Shown here piece after piece: positions 1 through 6,187 of a stretch of 10,644 nt of DNA. The notes beneath the pieces were generated by a model that saw only the letters and a list, made by a program, of their open reading frames with translations, was not told the origin of the DNA and did not search any database. Made by a program: the position numbers and the translations under genes. This DNA comes from Chthoniobacter sp. (GTDB lineage: Bacteria > Verrucomicrobiota > Verrucomicrobiia > Chthoniobacterales > Chthoniobacteraceae). The stretch's first letter is position 1, and the number at the start of each line of letters is the position of its first letter. The stretch covers positions 1-10,644 of the forward strand of contig JANXSB010000215.1 of the NCBI GenBank assembly GCA_025352865.1, in the 5' to 3' direction.

Positions 1-13
1 TGGGTGTCGCGTG

Positions 14-1903
14 CTAGCGTTTCGGTTCGGAGTAAAACTCGGCGATTTTGGCGACGAACTCGTCGATGAAGACGTGCATGTCGCTGACCGCATCCTTGAT
101 CCGCGAACTAATATAGCTGTAGGCAAAGAGCGCCGGGATGGCCACGGCCAGGCCCGCGACAGTAGCCAGCAGCGCACCGGCGATGCCCGGCGCGATCGAA
201 TTCACCTCGACCTGTCCGCTCTTTGCGATAACCGCGAAGGTAATCATAACTCCAATGACCGTGCCTAACAGCCCGAGGTAAGGACCGCCGGCAATGCCGA
301 TCGTGAGAAAGACTAGGCTGCTATTGAGCTTCTGCACCTCGCGCACCAACCCGCCGTCGAGGGTCGCCCGGATGGCTTGCATCGAGCGACCTGAAAGCCC
401 GCTGAAATTTTCCCGCGCAGTGGCCAGCCGGTCCTGAATCTCCCCGAAGCCGATTTGGTAGATATGGTAGAGCGGCGACTGGCGCATCATCATCTGGGTC
501 TTGGGTGTCGCCTTGCCACCCATGCTTTTCACCGTCTCCTCGTCCCCGCTGTCCAGGATGTGCAGATTGCCGGAGATTTGCACCCAGTGGGCGAGGAAGG
601 TGTTGGTCGCCTTCTTGATCTTATTGAGATAGAGAAACTTCGTCACCGCGACCACCCACCCGACGACCGCCAGCAGGGCGCATAACCCGATCACCACCCA
701 GCCGTCGAAAGTCAGCGACTTCGAAATGTCGGCCAAAAGTGAAAACTGTTTGCCGATCTCGCTCTCCCCGCCGTGCTTGGACGCTTCGTCCTCCCCGCAG
801 ACGAGCAGCTTCGCGGTCTTGTCACCGCCGGCCTGATTGGCTGCCGCCAGCTTCAACCAGCCCGCGGGCCGCGCGACCTTGGCAATCTGCAACTCGTCGA
901 TCTCGCCAACAAAGGTCGCCGTCGCACTGTCAGCACCGCCCTCAGCGGTCTTTTCTTTTCCGAGGATGATCGGTGCGTTCAGCGCAGGCAGACCTGCTGC
1001 CAGCGTGGCATAGCTTTCGCCATCCAGCCAGACGGTGAGTTGTGAACCCGTGGCCGTCACCGCCAGATGCCGCCACACATTGACCGCCAGCGGAGCTTCT
1101 GCCGTGGGCTTGCTCCGCTGCGCTCCACCCGGCCCGGTAACTTCGACAAAGGGCACGCCATTGTCCAAGCCAATGACCAACGCGCGATCTCCCTCGCGCC
1201 TACTTAGTAGCACCGCGCCGGGGGCCAGCATCGTGGGCTTGACCCATGCGGAAATCGTCGCCGTGCCACCTTCCGTCCACGCCAAGTCCGCAGCCAGTGG
1301 AATAATTACTCCCGTCTGCCCGGCGAAACGCAGCCCGCCGGCAATCAAAGAGCCGCTTGCCGGCACGCCAGCGTTTTCCGCATTGTGCGCGCCCGCCGTG
1401 ACATCCACCGGCGCGCTCCCGCTTTCGCCGAAGTGATAGACCAGCAGGGTGTCGGGATCATAGCTGCCCTTGGCATCGTCGCCCCGCGCGGCCTGCTCGC
1501 TGGCATTGCCGGAGTAAAGCCAGAAAGTAACCTGCGCCCCCGGCTTAACATCCGGTACCTTCACCCAGACAAACGCCTCATAGAGGTTCGAGTCATACTT
1601 CTCGACATGGTATTTGAGCGGCGTCTTGTCATCGGCGGCGATGAAACGGATATCGCTCCCATCATCGCGCGCCGTGCCGAATTGAAAGTTACCCTCATAC
1701 AAACGCACCAGCACGGTCGCGGTCCCGACCGGCTCGCTGATCGCCCCGCCGGCGGCGGTCGTGTCGAGGGTGATCTTCTTCCGCACCGTCCATTGCTCAT
1801 TCCACCACGCCCCGGCGTCGGCGGAGATGGCGAGCATGACGAGCAAACCTGCCAGCAAATGGGGGAGGGGAGACCGTCTTGAAAAGTAAGGCAAAGGGCG
1901 CAT
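14..1903 (-). CDS. Secreted DUF2341-LamG domain fused to ExbB/MotA/TolQ proton channel
   Basis: ExbB-family channels use the proton gradient, with an ExbD partner, to energise outer-membrane or envelope processes. Numbered from the upstream TTG at 1930, the protein has a signal peptide with hydrophobic core 25-36 and likely cleavage after ADA (37-39). Next come a DUF2341-like region opening with WWNEQW (about 42-145), a LamG/concanavalin-like domain (about 195-355) with WRHLAVTATG and DGESY, and membrane helices at about 410-434, 536-567 and 577-607. The ExbB signature is GPYLGLLGTVIGVMITF (549-565) followed by IAPGIAGALLATVAGLAVAIPA. Topology should put residues 40-405 in the periplasm, matching the N-out arrangement of ExbB. 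I prefer the ATG at 1903 (629 aa, compact signal peptide, 23 nt after the upstream stop). The TTG at 1930 overlaps that stop (TTGA) and would give 638 aa. Neither start has a clear ribosome site. It is probably cotranscribed with the TpsB-like gene. The ligand of the DUF2341-LamG part is unknown. Confidence 0.88.
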   Translation of the reverse strand: MRPLPYFSRRSPLPHLLAGLLVMLAISADAGAWWNEQWTVRKKITLDTTAAGGAISEPVGTATVLVRLYEGNFQFGTARDDGSDIRFIAADDKTPLKYHVEKYDSNLYEAFVWVKVPDVKPGAQVTFWLYSGNASEQAARGDDAKGSYDPDTLLVYHFGESGSAPVDVTAGAHNAENAGVPASGSLIAGGLRFAGQTGVIIPLAADLAWTEGGTATISAWVKPTMLAPGAVLLSRREGDRALVIGLDNGVPFVEVTGPGGAQRSKPTAEAPLAVNVWRHLAVTATGSQLTVWLDGESYATLAAGLPALNAPIILGKEKTAEGGADSATATFVGEIDELQIAKVARPAGWLKLAAANQAGGDKTAKLLVCGEDEASKHGGESEIGKQFSLLADISKSLTFDGWVVIGLCALLAVVGWVVAVTKFLYLNKIKKATNTFLAHWVQISGNLHILDSGDEETVKSMGGKATPKTQMMMRQSPLYHIYQIGFGEIQDRLATARENFSGLSGRSMQAIRATLDGGLVREVQKLNSSLVFLTIGIAGGPYLGLLGTVIGVMITFAVIAKSGQVEVNSIAPGIAGALLATVAGLAVAIPALFAYSYISSRIKDAVSDMHVFIDEFVAKIAEFYSEPKR

Positions 1904-1926
1904 TTGGGATGGGTGAGGCGAAATGT

Positions 1927-3597
1927 TCAAAAGTCCGCCCAGACCCGGAAGGTCAGCAGCAGGTCATGGGTCTGGGTGTGCGACTGGCCGATGAGCGGCA
2001 GGCCCGCGTCGATGGAGCCGTTAAGGTGATCGAACAATCGCAGACGGCTGCCGATGCCGATGCTCGCGAGGTCAAAGCTGGAGTCCTGGTCGGGAAGTGG
2101 GTTCTGGACCGTCAGCCGTCCGGCGTCGGCGAAGGCGTAGATGCGCCATTCGTCGTCCTTTTTGCCAAGCCAGCCGAGGAGCGACGGGCTCCGCAGTTCG
2201 ATGGAGCCAAAGCCTGCGCTGTCGCCCGGCACTTCGCCCTCCAGATAACCGCGGGCGGTGCCGAGTCCGCCGCCGCTGAATTGCTCACTGCTCACCAGCG
2301 GCTGGTTGGAGAGCTGGCCCTGCACTTTGCCAAAGATCTGGAAGCCCGCCGGCAGATCATGGGTATGGGACAGGTCGCCCCGCAGATAGAGGAAGCTCCC
2401 GTCCGACTTGAAGCGGCTGTTTTCAAACTCCTGCGGACTGCTGCCGAGTCCGCGCACATGAAAGTAAAGCCCGGCATTGAACTCGGTCAGCGAACCCTTG
2501 GTGACCCACGTCCCATTGTAGTTGGCGCTCAATGGATAGTAGGTGATCGGCGCGGTGATCGGCACCATGCCGACACCTATGAAGACATTCTGATCGAAAT
2601 GCTTGTAGTCGATGCCCAGGCTGACTGACTGATAGAAGTCCATGCCCGGCGGCAGGCTGATATTGGCGCGCAACCCGAGAATCTGGCCGCGTCCCGCGAC
2701 CGCCGCGCCACCGAGCGTGGAAACATTCGAGTCCTGCTTGGTGCCGAGCACCATGAGACTCAGCCAGTCAAGGTCGCGAAAGCGCGCCTGATAGTAGGCG
2801 GAGATCACCTTGACATCGTTCGTGTTCTCCGGTGAAACCTGAAAACTCACCCCGGCGGTGTGTCCCAACTGCCAGAGGTTGTTGTAACTCACCGACCCAT
2901 TCACCCGGAGTTGAGTCGTGTCCGGGCTGTAGCGGTTATTTAGCTCCATGCTGCCATGCAGCGGGAGGGAGTCTTTCACATTAAGGTCAATGTCCACCGT
3001 TCCGGGTTCGACGCCCGGCTTCAGCGTCGGGGTGATCCGACGGTCAGGCCACTGGTTCAAGGCGACAATATCCCGCGTGATCCCATTGAAATTGGGCACC
3101 TGTCCCTCGGCCAGTGAAGGTGCCCGCCGCTTGATTTCCGCGAGCGAAAAGTAACGCGACCCATGCACCCGCAGCCGTCCCACTTTGGCCTCGGTGACCT
3201 GGAAAACAATGACTCTGCCCAAGGGCTGCTGCGGAATCTGGACGGACACCGTCTGATACCCTTTGTCCTTATACACTTTCTCCAAAGCCGCCCGTGCCTG
3301 CTCGATGTCCTCCGGCGTCCGGCCCGGCCCCAGGTAGGGATAGACGGCTTCCCCAATCTCGCCCTCCTTGAGCAGATGCGCGCCTTCCACCCGATACTCC
3401 TGAATATAGAGCGGCCCGGCTCCGTTGGTCAGCACTCGCGATGGGACCGGAGCGTCGGGCTGGGTTGCCACCGCCACGACGGGAGCTGTGGCCGCAGCGC
3501 CGGTCGTCAGGCCGTCAAGCCAAGCAGCCAGCACCATCGCGGTGATAGCGGAGCCGAAGCCGTGTCGGAGGTTGAAAATGGAGCGGCGGTTGCGCAA
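1927..3597 (-). CDS. ShlB/FhaC/HecB-type (TpsB) outer-membrane transporter with POTRA domains
   Basis: TpsB proteins are Omp85-superfamily pores that export a partner protein across the outer membrane. From the TTG at 3597 the protein is 556 aa, the usual family length. It has a basic start and hydrophobic stretch ending near AAA (about 34-36), read as a signal peptide. POTRA 1 (about 64-139) carries the typical GRTPEDIEQARAALEKVY and GYQTVSVQIPQQPLG segments. POTRA 2 (about 140-210) is followed by NQWPDRRITPTLKPG and PGTVDIDLNVKDS, a typical linker into the barrel. The barrel (about 215-556) has the L6-loop motif ARGY at 448-451 followed by EGEVPGD, and ends in a phenylalanine as expected of a beta-signal for BAM insertion. 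No TpsA partner gene is in the window. The gene overlaps or abuts the ExbB fusion downstream and follows the Pho-box-like region by about 270 bp. The start is uncertain: no Shine-Dalgarno is visible, and the in-frame ATG at 3537 would leave no basic n-region. Confidence 0.88.
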   Translation of the reverse strand: MRNRRSIFNLRHGFGSAITAMVLAAWLDGLTTGAAATAPVVAVATQPDAPVPSRVLTNGAGPLYIQEYRVEGAHLLKEGEIGEAVYPYLGPGRTPEDIEQARAALEKVYKDKGYQTVSVQIPQQPLGRVIVFQVTEAKVGRLRVHGSRYFSLAEIKRRAPSLAEGQVPNFNGITRDIVALNQWPDRRITPTLKPGVEPGTVDIDLNVKDSLPLHGSMELNNRYSPDTTQLRVNGSVSYNNLWQLGHTAGVSFQVSPENTNDVKVISAYYQARFRDLDWLSLMVLGTKQDSNVSTLGGAAVAGRGQILGLRANISLPPGMDFYQSVSLGIDYKHFDQNVFIGVGMVPITAPITYYPLSANYNGTWVTKGSLTEFNAGLYFHVRGLGSSPQEFENSRFKSDGSFLYLRGDLSHTHDLPAGFQIFGKVQGQLSNQPLVSSEQFSGGGLGTARGYLEGEVPGDSAGFGSIELRSPSLLGWLGKKDDEWRIYAFADAGRLTVQNPLPDQDSSFDLASIGIGSRLRLFDHLNGSIDAGLPLIGQSHTQTHDLLLTFRVWADF

Positions 3598-3828
3598 TCG
3601 AATGGGATCGCCCGCGGAGCGGCAGGGCGGTGTTGAGGGTGAAAGTTTCGCGACCCCTCCGTCCGAGGGCGAAAGGGGCCGCGTGTCTGATTCAGGAAAT
3701 ACGGGACTGCTACGGGTAAATGGTTAAGCGAGGCTCCGAACGTCGGCAGGGTCTTCGGTAACGACACCAATCCCTAGTGGTGCCCCAGATGTGGAGAAAG
3801 CTGCCGATTGTTAAGATCGGGGGGCGAA

Positions 3829-3846
3829 TGTGGCAGGAATGCCACA
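3829..3846. promoter_or_regulatory. Perfect 7-bp inverted repeat, candidate operator or hairpin
   Basis: TGTGGCA, a 4-base GGAA centre, then TGCCACA form a perfect dyad. It lies 24 bp past the Pho-like repeats in the direction of TpsB transcription, where it could be an operator for a dimeric regulator or a small hairpin at the start of the leader RNA. No T-run follows on either strand, so it is not a standard terminator. Confidence 0.35.
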
Positions 3847-3869
3847 ATCCAAACCGAGAGCCTCGCTGA

Positions 3870-3898
3870 GTGACGGCAATATGACAACAGGGTGACAG
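3870..3898 (-). promoter_or_regulatory. Pho-box-like site, three 7-mers at 11-bp period
   Basis: Read on the minus strand, three heptamers CTGTCAC, TTGTCAT and CCGTCAC occur at 3898-3892, 3887-3881 and 3876-3870, separated by exactly 4 bp (CCTG, ATTG). The classical PhoB box is a direct repeat of CTGTCAT-like heptamers with 4-bp AT-rich spacers, so sequence and spacing both fit; the CCTG spacer is GC-richer than usual. The orientation points to the TpsB-ExbB operon starting at 3597. The neighbouring PstS-like gene gives independent support for a phosphate theme. Binding by a PhoB homologue is inferred by analogy with proteobacterial sites. Confidence 0.6.
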
Positions 3899-3931
3899 CC
3901 GCCGTCCCGAAACCGCGGAGTTGTGAGCGGA

Positions 3932-4861
3932 TCAGTAGTCGTTGGTGATTGGTCCCCCGTCACTCTGACGGCTCACTTTTAAGGTCGAGAGCAGAACAGT
4001 GGCATCTGCATTCAAGAGCTGGTTAGCCAGCGTGTTCAGCGTGTTGGTTTTTGTCAGGGTCAGGCCGTCTTTGTAAAAAAGATGCTCGTAGGCCCAGAGC
4101 GGATAGGTGCCTTCCTGGACTGCGGTCGGGCTATAGGCGACTCCGTTGTAGGAAAGAATCCGCGCACCCCCGAGGACTGCATTAGCTGCGTCGAGTGAGG
4201 GCAGGTAGCTGATGTAATAGCCGCCGACGCCGGCCAGGCTGGTCTTAGTGAGCAGGGTCGCGAGGTTGCCATTGCTCGTATTGCCGTGGCTGCCGGCGGG
4301 GTAAAAGACCCCGTTGTAGGTGATTGCCGGGTAGAGACTGTGGCTCACGATGGTTCCGCTGGCGGCCCCGGCACCGACCACGGGTTGATACTGGGTGACG
4401 TAGGAGGTGGCCCCGATGCCCGTCTCGATGAAGGAGATGAGTCGAGCGCCGGATTCGCCATCGCGCCCCGTAGCGAAAACCTGAGCCGGCTCGCCGGTGC
4501 TGGGGACGAGGGTCGTGCGGTCGCTGGCCTGGGCCGTAAACATGGCGAGCGGCAGATTGCCCACCGCATACAGAGCCTGCGCCTGCTCGGTCGTGATGTT
4601 GTTCAACGCCGCCGGTGCGCCGTTGTTGACGACGAAGACATAGGCCCCCGCGCCTACAAGTTTGTCTATCAAATCAGTAGTATTGTAAATAGTCGAGCCT
4701 TGGAAGGAGTCGGCCACCGCGCCGTCCGCCTGCGCGGTTTCGGTCGCGTTGCCCGTGAGCGGCAGCGAATTGCCCCCGGCGGTTTGCGTGGTGCCATTGG
4801 TCAGGAAGGCGATCGAGGAGTTGTTGTTGAGGATGCGGATATTGGTTTGAAGATGGATTTG
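3932..4861 (-). pseudogene. PstS-like substrate-binding protein homologue, N-terminus missing
   Basis: The frame resembles the secreted phosphate-binding-protein-like (PBP/PstS superfamily) proteins I associate with Verrucomicrobia. Counting from the GTG at 4717, characteristic segments are NITTEQAQALYAVG (40-53) and FATGRDGESGAR (81-92), which corresponds to the anion-binding R-x-x-SGT-R type loop of PstS. The C-terminus (VSRQSDGGPITNDY) looks natural. Homology continues upstream of the GTG without a stop: the frame reads TETAQADGAVADS across it and extends to about TNIRILNNNSS near 4849. The GTG is therefore not the true start. A signal peptide and roughly the first 100 or more residues expected for this family are absent, and no ATG or GTG is available between 4717 and the PEP-CTERM stop at 4873. 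The simplest reading is a gene truncated by deletion or rearrangement. A short cytoplasmic product from the GTG would lack half of the first lobe. Confidence 0.65.
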
Positions 4862-4872
4862 AGTGCGAGCGG

Positions 4873-5745
4873 TCAGGCTTTCGGAGCGGAGCGGCGGAGC
4901 CGGCCCAGAGCGAGGAGGCTGGTGCCGATGAGCAGGCTGGAAAGGGCGGACGGTTCGGGAACGACGGGGATCTGGAAAGTCACCGCGGCATTGTCGTTGA
5001 TATGGAAGGTGCCGAGGAACTGGCCGGGATTCCGGGCCACCGGCGGCACTGGCGGGACTTTCGATTACCTCGTCGATATCGGTCAGGCCTCCCTCTTCCG
5101 CGATGCCACGGTCAGTTTCACACTCACCGGCCTCGGGGACATCAAGTCCGATCTGGATTTTCTCTTCGGCGCGACTTGGATCACCCGCCCCGATGTCCTC
5201 TGGAGCATTTCAGGAACCCCGGGAGCCACCGCAGCTGGCGGCGATCCTCTCCGAACGCTTTACGCCACCAGACCGGAGACGGTGGTCGGCGTGCAATCGA
5301 TCCCGTGGACGCGCTCAAATTCCGCCGGGCAATCCACAGCGACCAACAAACTCGCGGCCGTCGGCGGCGGGTACGTCCAAAACGGCGCGACGCCCAACAG
5401 TTCCACGGCGAACAGTCCCGTCGGGGTGTTCCAGAACACCAGCGATGTGAACAGCTACGCCTCCTTTCAACTCGGTGGAACCAACACCTCCATCGGCACC
5501 GCGTACAGCTATTTCAACAACGGCATCGAGGGCAACTTTGGCACCGGCACCGCCGGCACGGCGCTGGATCTTTACCGGGTGCTTTTCGCCGGTGGGGCGA
5601 ACGGCGGCAGCATCGGCAACCCGAGGAAGAGGTCGCCGGCATTGTAAGTCACCGGGTTTGGCGGAAGGGCGGGACTGGAGGTGGTGGAGAGCCCGAGGCC
5701 GGCGGCGGCGAGGAGCAGGGCGGTGAGGGATGTGGAGCGTTGCAT
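4873..5745 (-). pseudogene. PEP-CTERM protein gene with inverted centre
   Basis: PEP-CTERM proteins are exported and sorted by exosortase, often as envelope or matrix proteins. The minus strand from the ATG at 5745 encodes a signal peptide (MQRSTSLTALLLAAAGLGLS) and then VTYNAGDLFLG, after which the frame meets a TAA at 5574-5572, giving only 57 aa. The minus strand at 5028-4873 encodes PGQFLGTFHIND..., then the sorting signal VPEPSALSSLLIG plus hydrophobic helix and RLRR tail, ending in TGA. The intervening 5029-5620 encodes the matching middle on the plus strand. Re-inverting that block joins 125 + 592 + 156 nt into 873 nt, one stop-free frame of 290 aa with PEP at 263-265. The joined junctions read DLFLGFRATGG and SIGNPGQFLGTF, as in related verrucomicrobial PEP-CTERM proteins. 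As it stands the gene cannot make the full protein. No Shine-Dalgarno precedes the ATG. Confidence 0.85.
5029..5620 (+). other. Inverted 592-bp segment: central PEP-CTERM coding sequence on plus strand
   Basis: The plus strand reads FRATGGTGGTFDYLVDIGQ, then FTLTGLGDIKSDLDFLFGA, PWTRSNSAGQ, and finally ALDLYRVL and GGSIGN, with no start, signal peptide or stop of its own. These are the interior blocks expected between YNAGDLFLG and GQFLGTFHIND of the flanking minus-strand gene. The endpoints are ambiguous by two bases because left GG (5027-5028) equals the complement of right CC (5621-5622). The only longer similarity between the boundaries is an imperfect inverted repeat, 8 of 11 matching (CGGGATTCCGG at 5025-5035 and the complement of 5613-5623). 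No recombinase gene is in the window. Confidence 0.82.
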
Positions 5746-5880
5746 GGCAGGTGTGTGTGTGTTGTTGTTAATCGTTCATTCTAAGCCATATTAATGAGAT
5801 AGAGATTAAATAAATAGTTACTGAAACAGTGTTGTCACAATATTTTCCGTATTTTTGATTTTCCGGTGAAAACTCGAGGG
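5746..5880 (-). promoter_or_regulatory. AT-rich promoter/leader of the PEP-CTERM gene
   Basis: This is the only strongly AT-rich stretch of the window (about 5764-5875). On the minus strand TTGTGA followed 18 bp later by TATTTA could be a -35/-10 pair, but the match is moderate. It contains short dyads (ACTG-AAA-CAGT, TTGT-C-ACAA) that might bind a regulator. The leader next to the ATG is an ACA-rich tract, seen on the plus strand as six GT units at 5751-5762, and shows no Shine-Dalgarno. Confidence 0.4.
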
Positions 5881-5884
5881 AAGG

Positions 5885-5902
5885 ACGACTGCGGGGTGAC
5901 AG
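5885..5902 (-). promoter_or_regulatory. Weak Pho-box-like repeat pair upstream of the PEP-CTERM gene
   Basis: On the minus strand CTGTCAC (5902-5896) is followed after 4 bp by CAGTCGT (5891-5885), which matches the CTGTCAT heptamer at 5 of 7 positions. The first heptamer sits in a 12-mer (GGGTGACAGCCG, plus strand 5894-5905) that is identical to 3890-3901 in the stronger Pho-like site. One good and one poor repeat make this a tentative call. Confidence 0.22.
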
Positions 5903-5944
5903 CCGTGGACCGTCCCCGCCAACCCATCGTCCGGACCACGTCCC

Positions 5945-5968
5945 AAAAAAGCCGTGGACCGCCGCGGC
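5945..5968 (-). terminator. Rho-independent terminator of the DUF1549-DUF1501-WD40 operon
   Basis: On the minus strand GCCGCGG, a CGGT loop and CCACGGC form a 7-bp stem with one C-A mismatch, followed immediately by six T residues (plus-strand A run 5945-5950). It lies about 220 nt after the WD40 stop and only 3 nt after the stop of the 71-codon open stretch at 5972. Confidence 0.6.
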
Positions 5969-5971
5969 ATT

Positions 5972-6187
5972 TCACCGCGTCTGGGCGGGCGTGGAGCAGG
6001 TGGTTTTCCATCGGGCCGCCACGACGGCCTCCACCGTCGAGGAGTTGACCTTCAGGCCTCTGCGCTCGGCATCACGTTCGAGAATCAGGAAGTGCTGCGA
6101 GAGGCCGTGCGGCGGGCCGCCGCTGAATCGGATCAGGTCGAGGCGCGCGGTGCCAACGGATTTGGCAGGGTTGTTCGTCTCTCCGCT
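5972..6187 (-). other. Unexplained 71-codon open stretch between WD40 stop and terminator
   Basis: Directly after the TGA of the WD40 gene, in the same frame, 71 sense codons run to a TGA at 5974-5972 that sits 3 nt before the terminator hairpin. The translation (for example LDLIRFSGGPPHGLSQHF, then LILERDAERRGLKVN) is protein-like but has no ATG, GTG or TTG in frame and I recognise no family. The complementary plus-strand frame also reads plausibly (LGITFENQEVLREAVRRAAA), so codon bias alone cannot choose. Options are a gene remnant, the tail of a formerly longer WD40 protein, or a chance open frame in GC-rich DNA. Confidence 0.3.

Larger units (their letters stand above)
3598..3931. other. 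Intergenic regulatory region between PstS-like gene and TpsB gene
   Basis: I see no convincing gene in these 334 bases. They hold the three-repeat Pho-box-like site at 3870-3898, a perfect 7-bp inverted repeat at 3829-3846, and a 10-bp inverted repeat pair (3727-3736 with 3858-3867). No hairpin with a T-run follows the PstS-like stop on the minus strand, so readthrough into this region is possible. The long distance from the Pho-like box to the TpsB start (about 270 nt) would imply a long 5' leader. I could not pick a credible -10 box at the expected spacing from the Pho-like repeats. Confidence 0.6.

Noticed and set aside
1879..2628. 249-codon plus-strand open frame
   Set aside because: Antisense to the TpsB barrel, which has clear family motifs on the minus strand.
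3507..3770. 87-codon minus-strand frame starting in the intergenic region
   Set aside because: Overlaps the TpsB start in another frame, has no recognisable motif and begins with TTG without ribosome site.
3831..3845. Sigma-54-like promoter (TGGCA...TGC)
   Set aside because: The GG to GC distance is 7 instead of 10 bases, so the spacing required for a -24/-12 promoter is absent; the palindrome explains the resemblance.
4857..4880. Possible terminator between the PEP-CTERM and PstS-like frames
   Set aside because: No stable hairpin and no T-run on the minus strand.
4286..5647. 453-codon plus-strand open frame
   Set aside because: It is a composite: the left part is antisense to the PstS-like fragment and only 5029-5620 is meaningful, as the inverted PEP-CTERM segment. 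There is no signal peptide or coherent N-terminus.
5002..5784. 260-codon plus-strand open frame
   Set aside because: Rich in Arg, His and Gly with no fold-like pattern; another frame of the same inverted segment reads as real PEP-CTERM protein.
5901..5961. Twelve-base direct repeat AGCCGTGGACCG (5901-5912 and 5950-5961) as a mobile-element target duplication or att site
   Set aside because: Only 37 bp lie between the copies, no element is present, and the second copy is simply part of the terminator stem.
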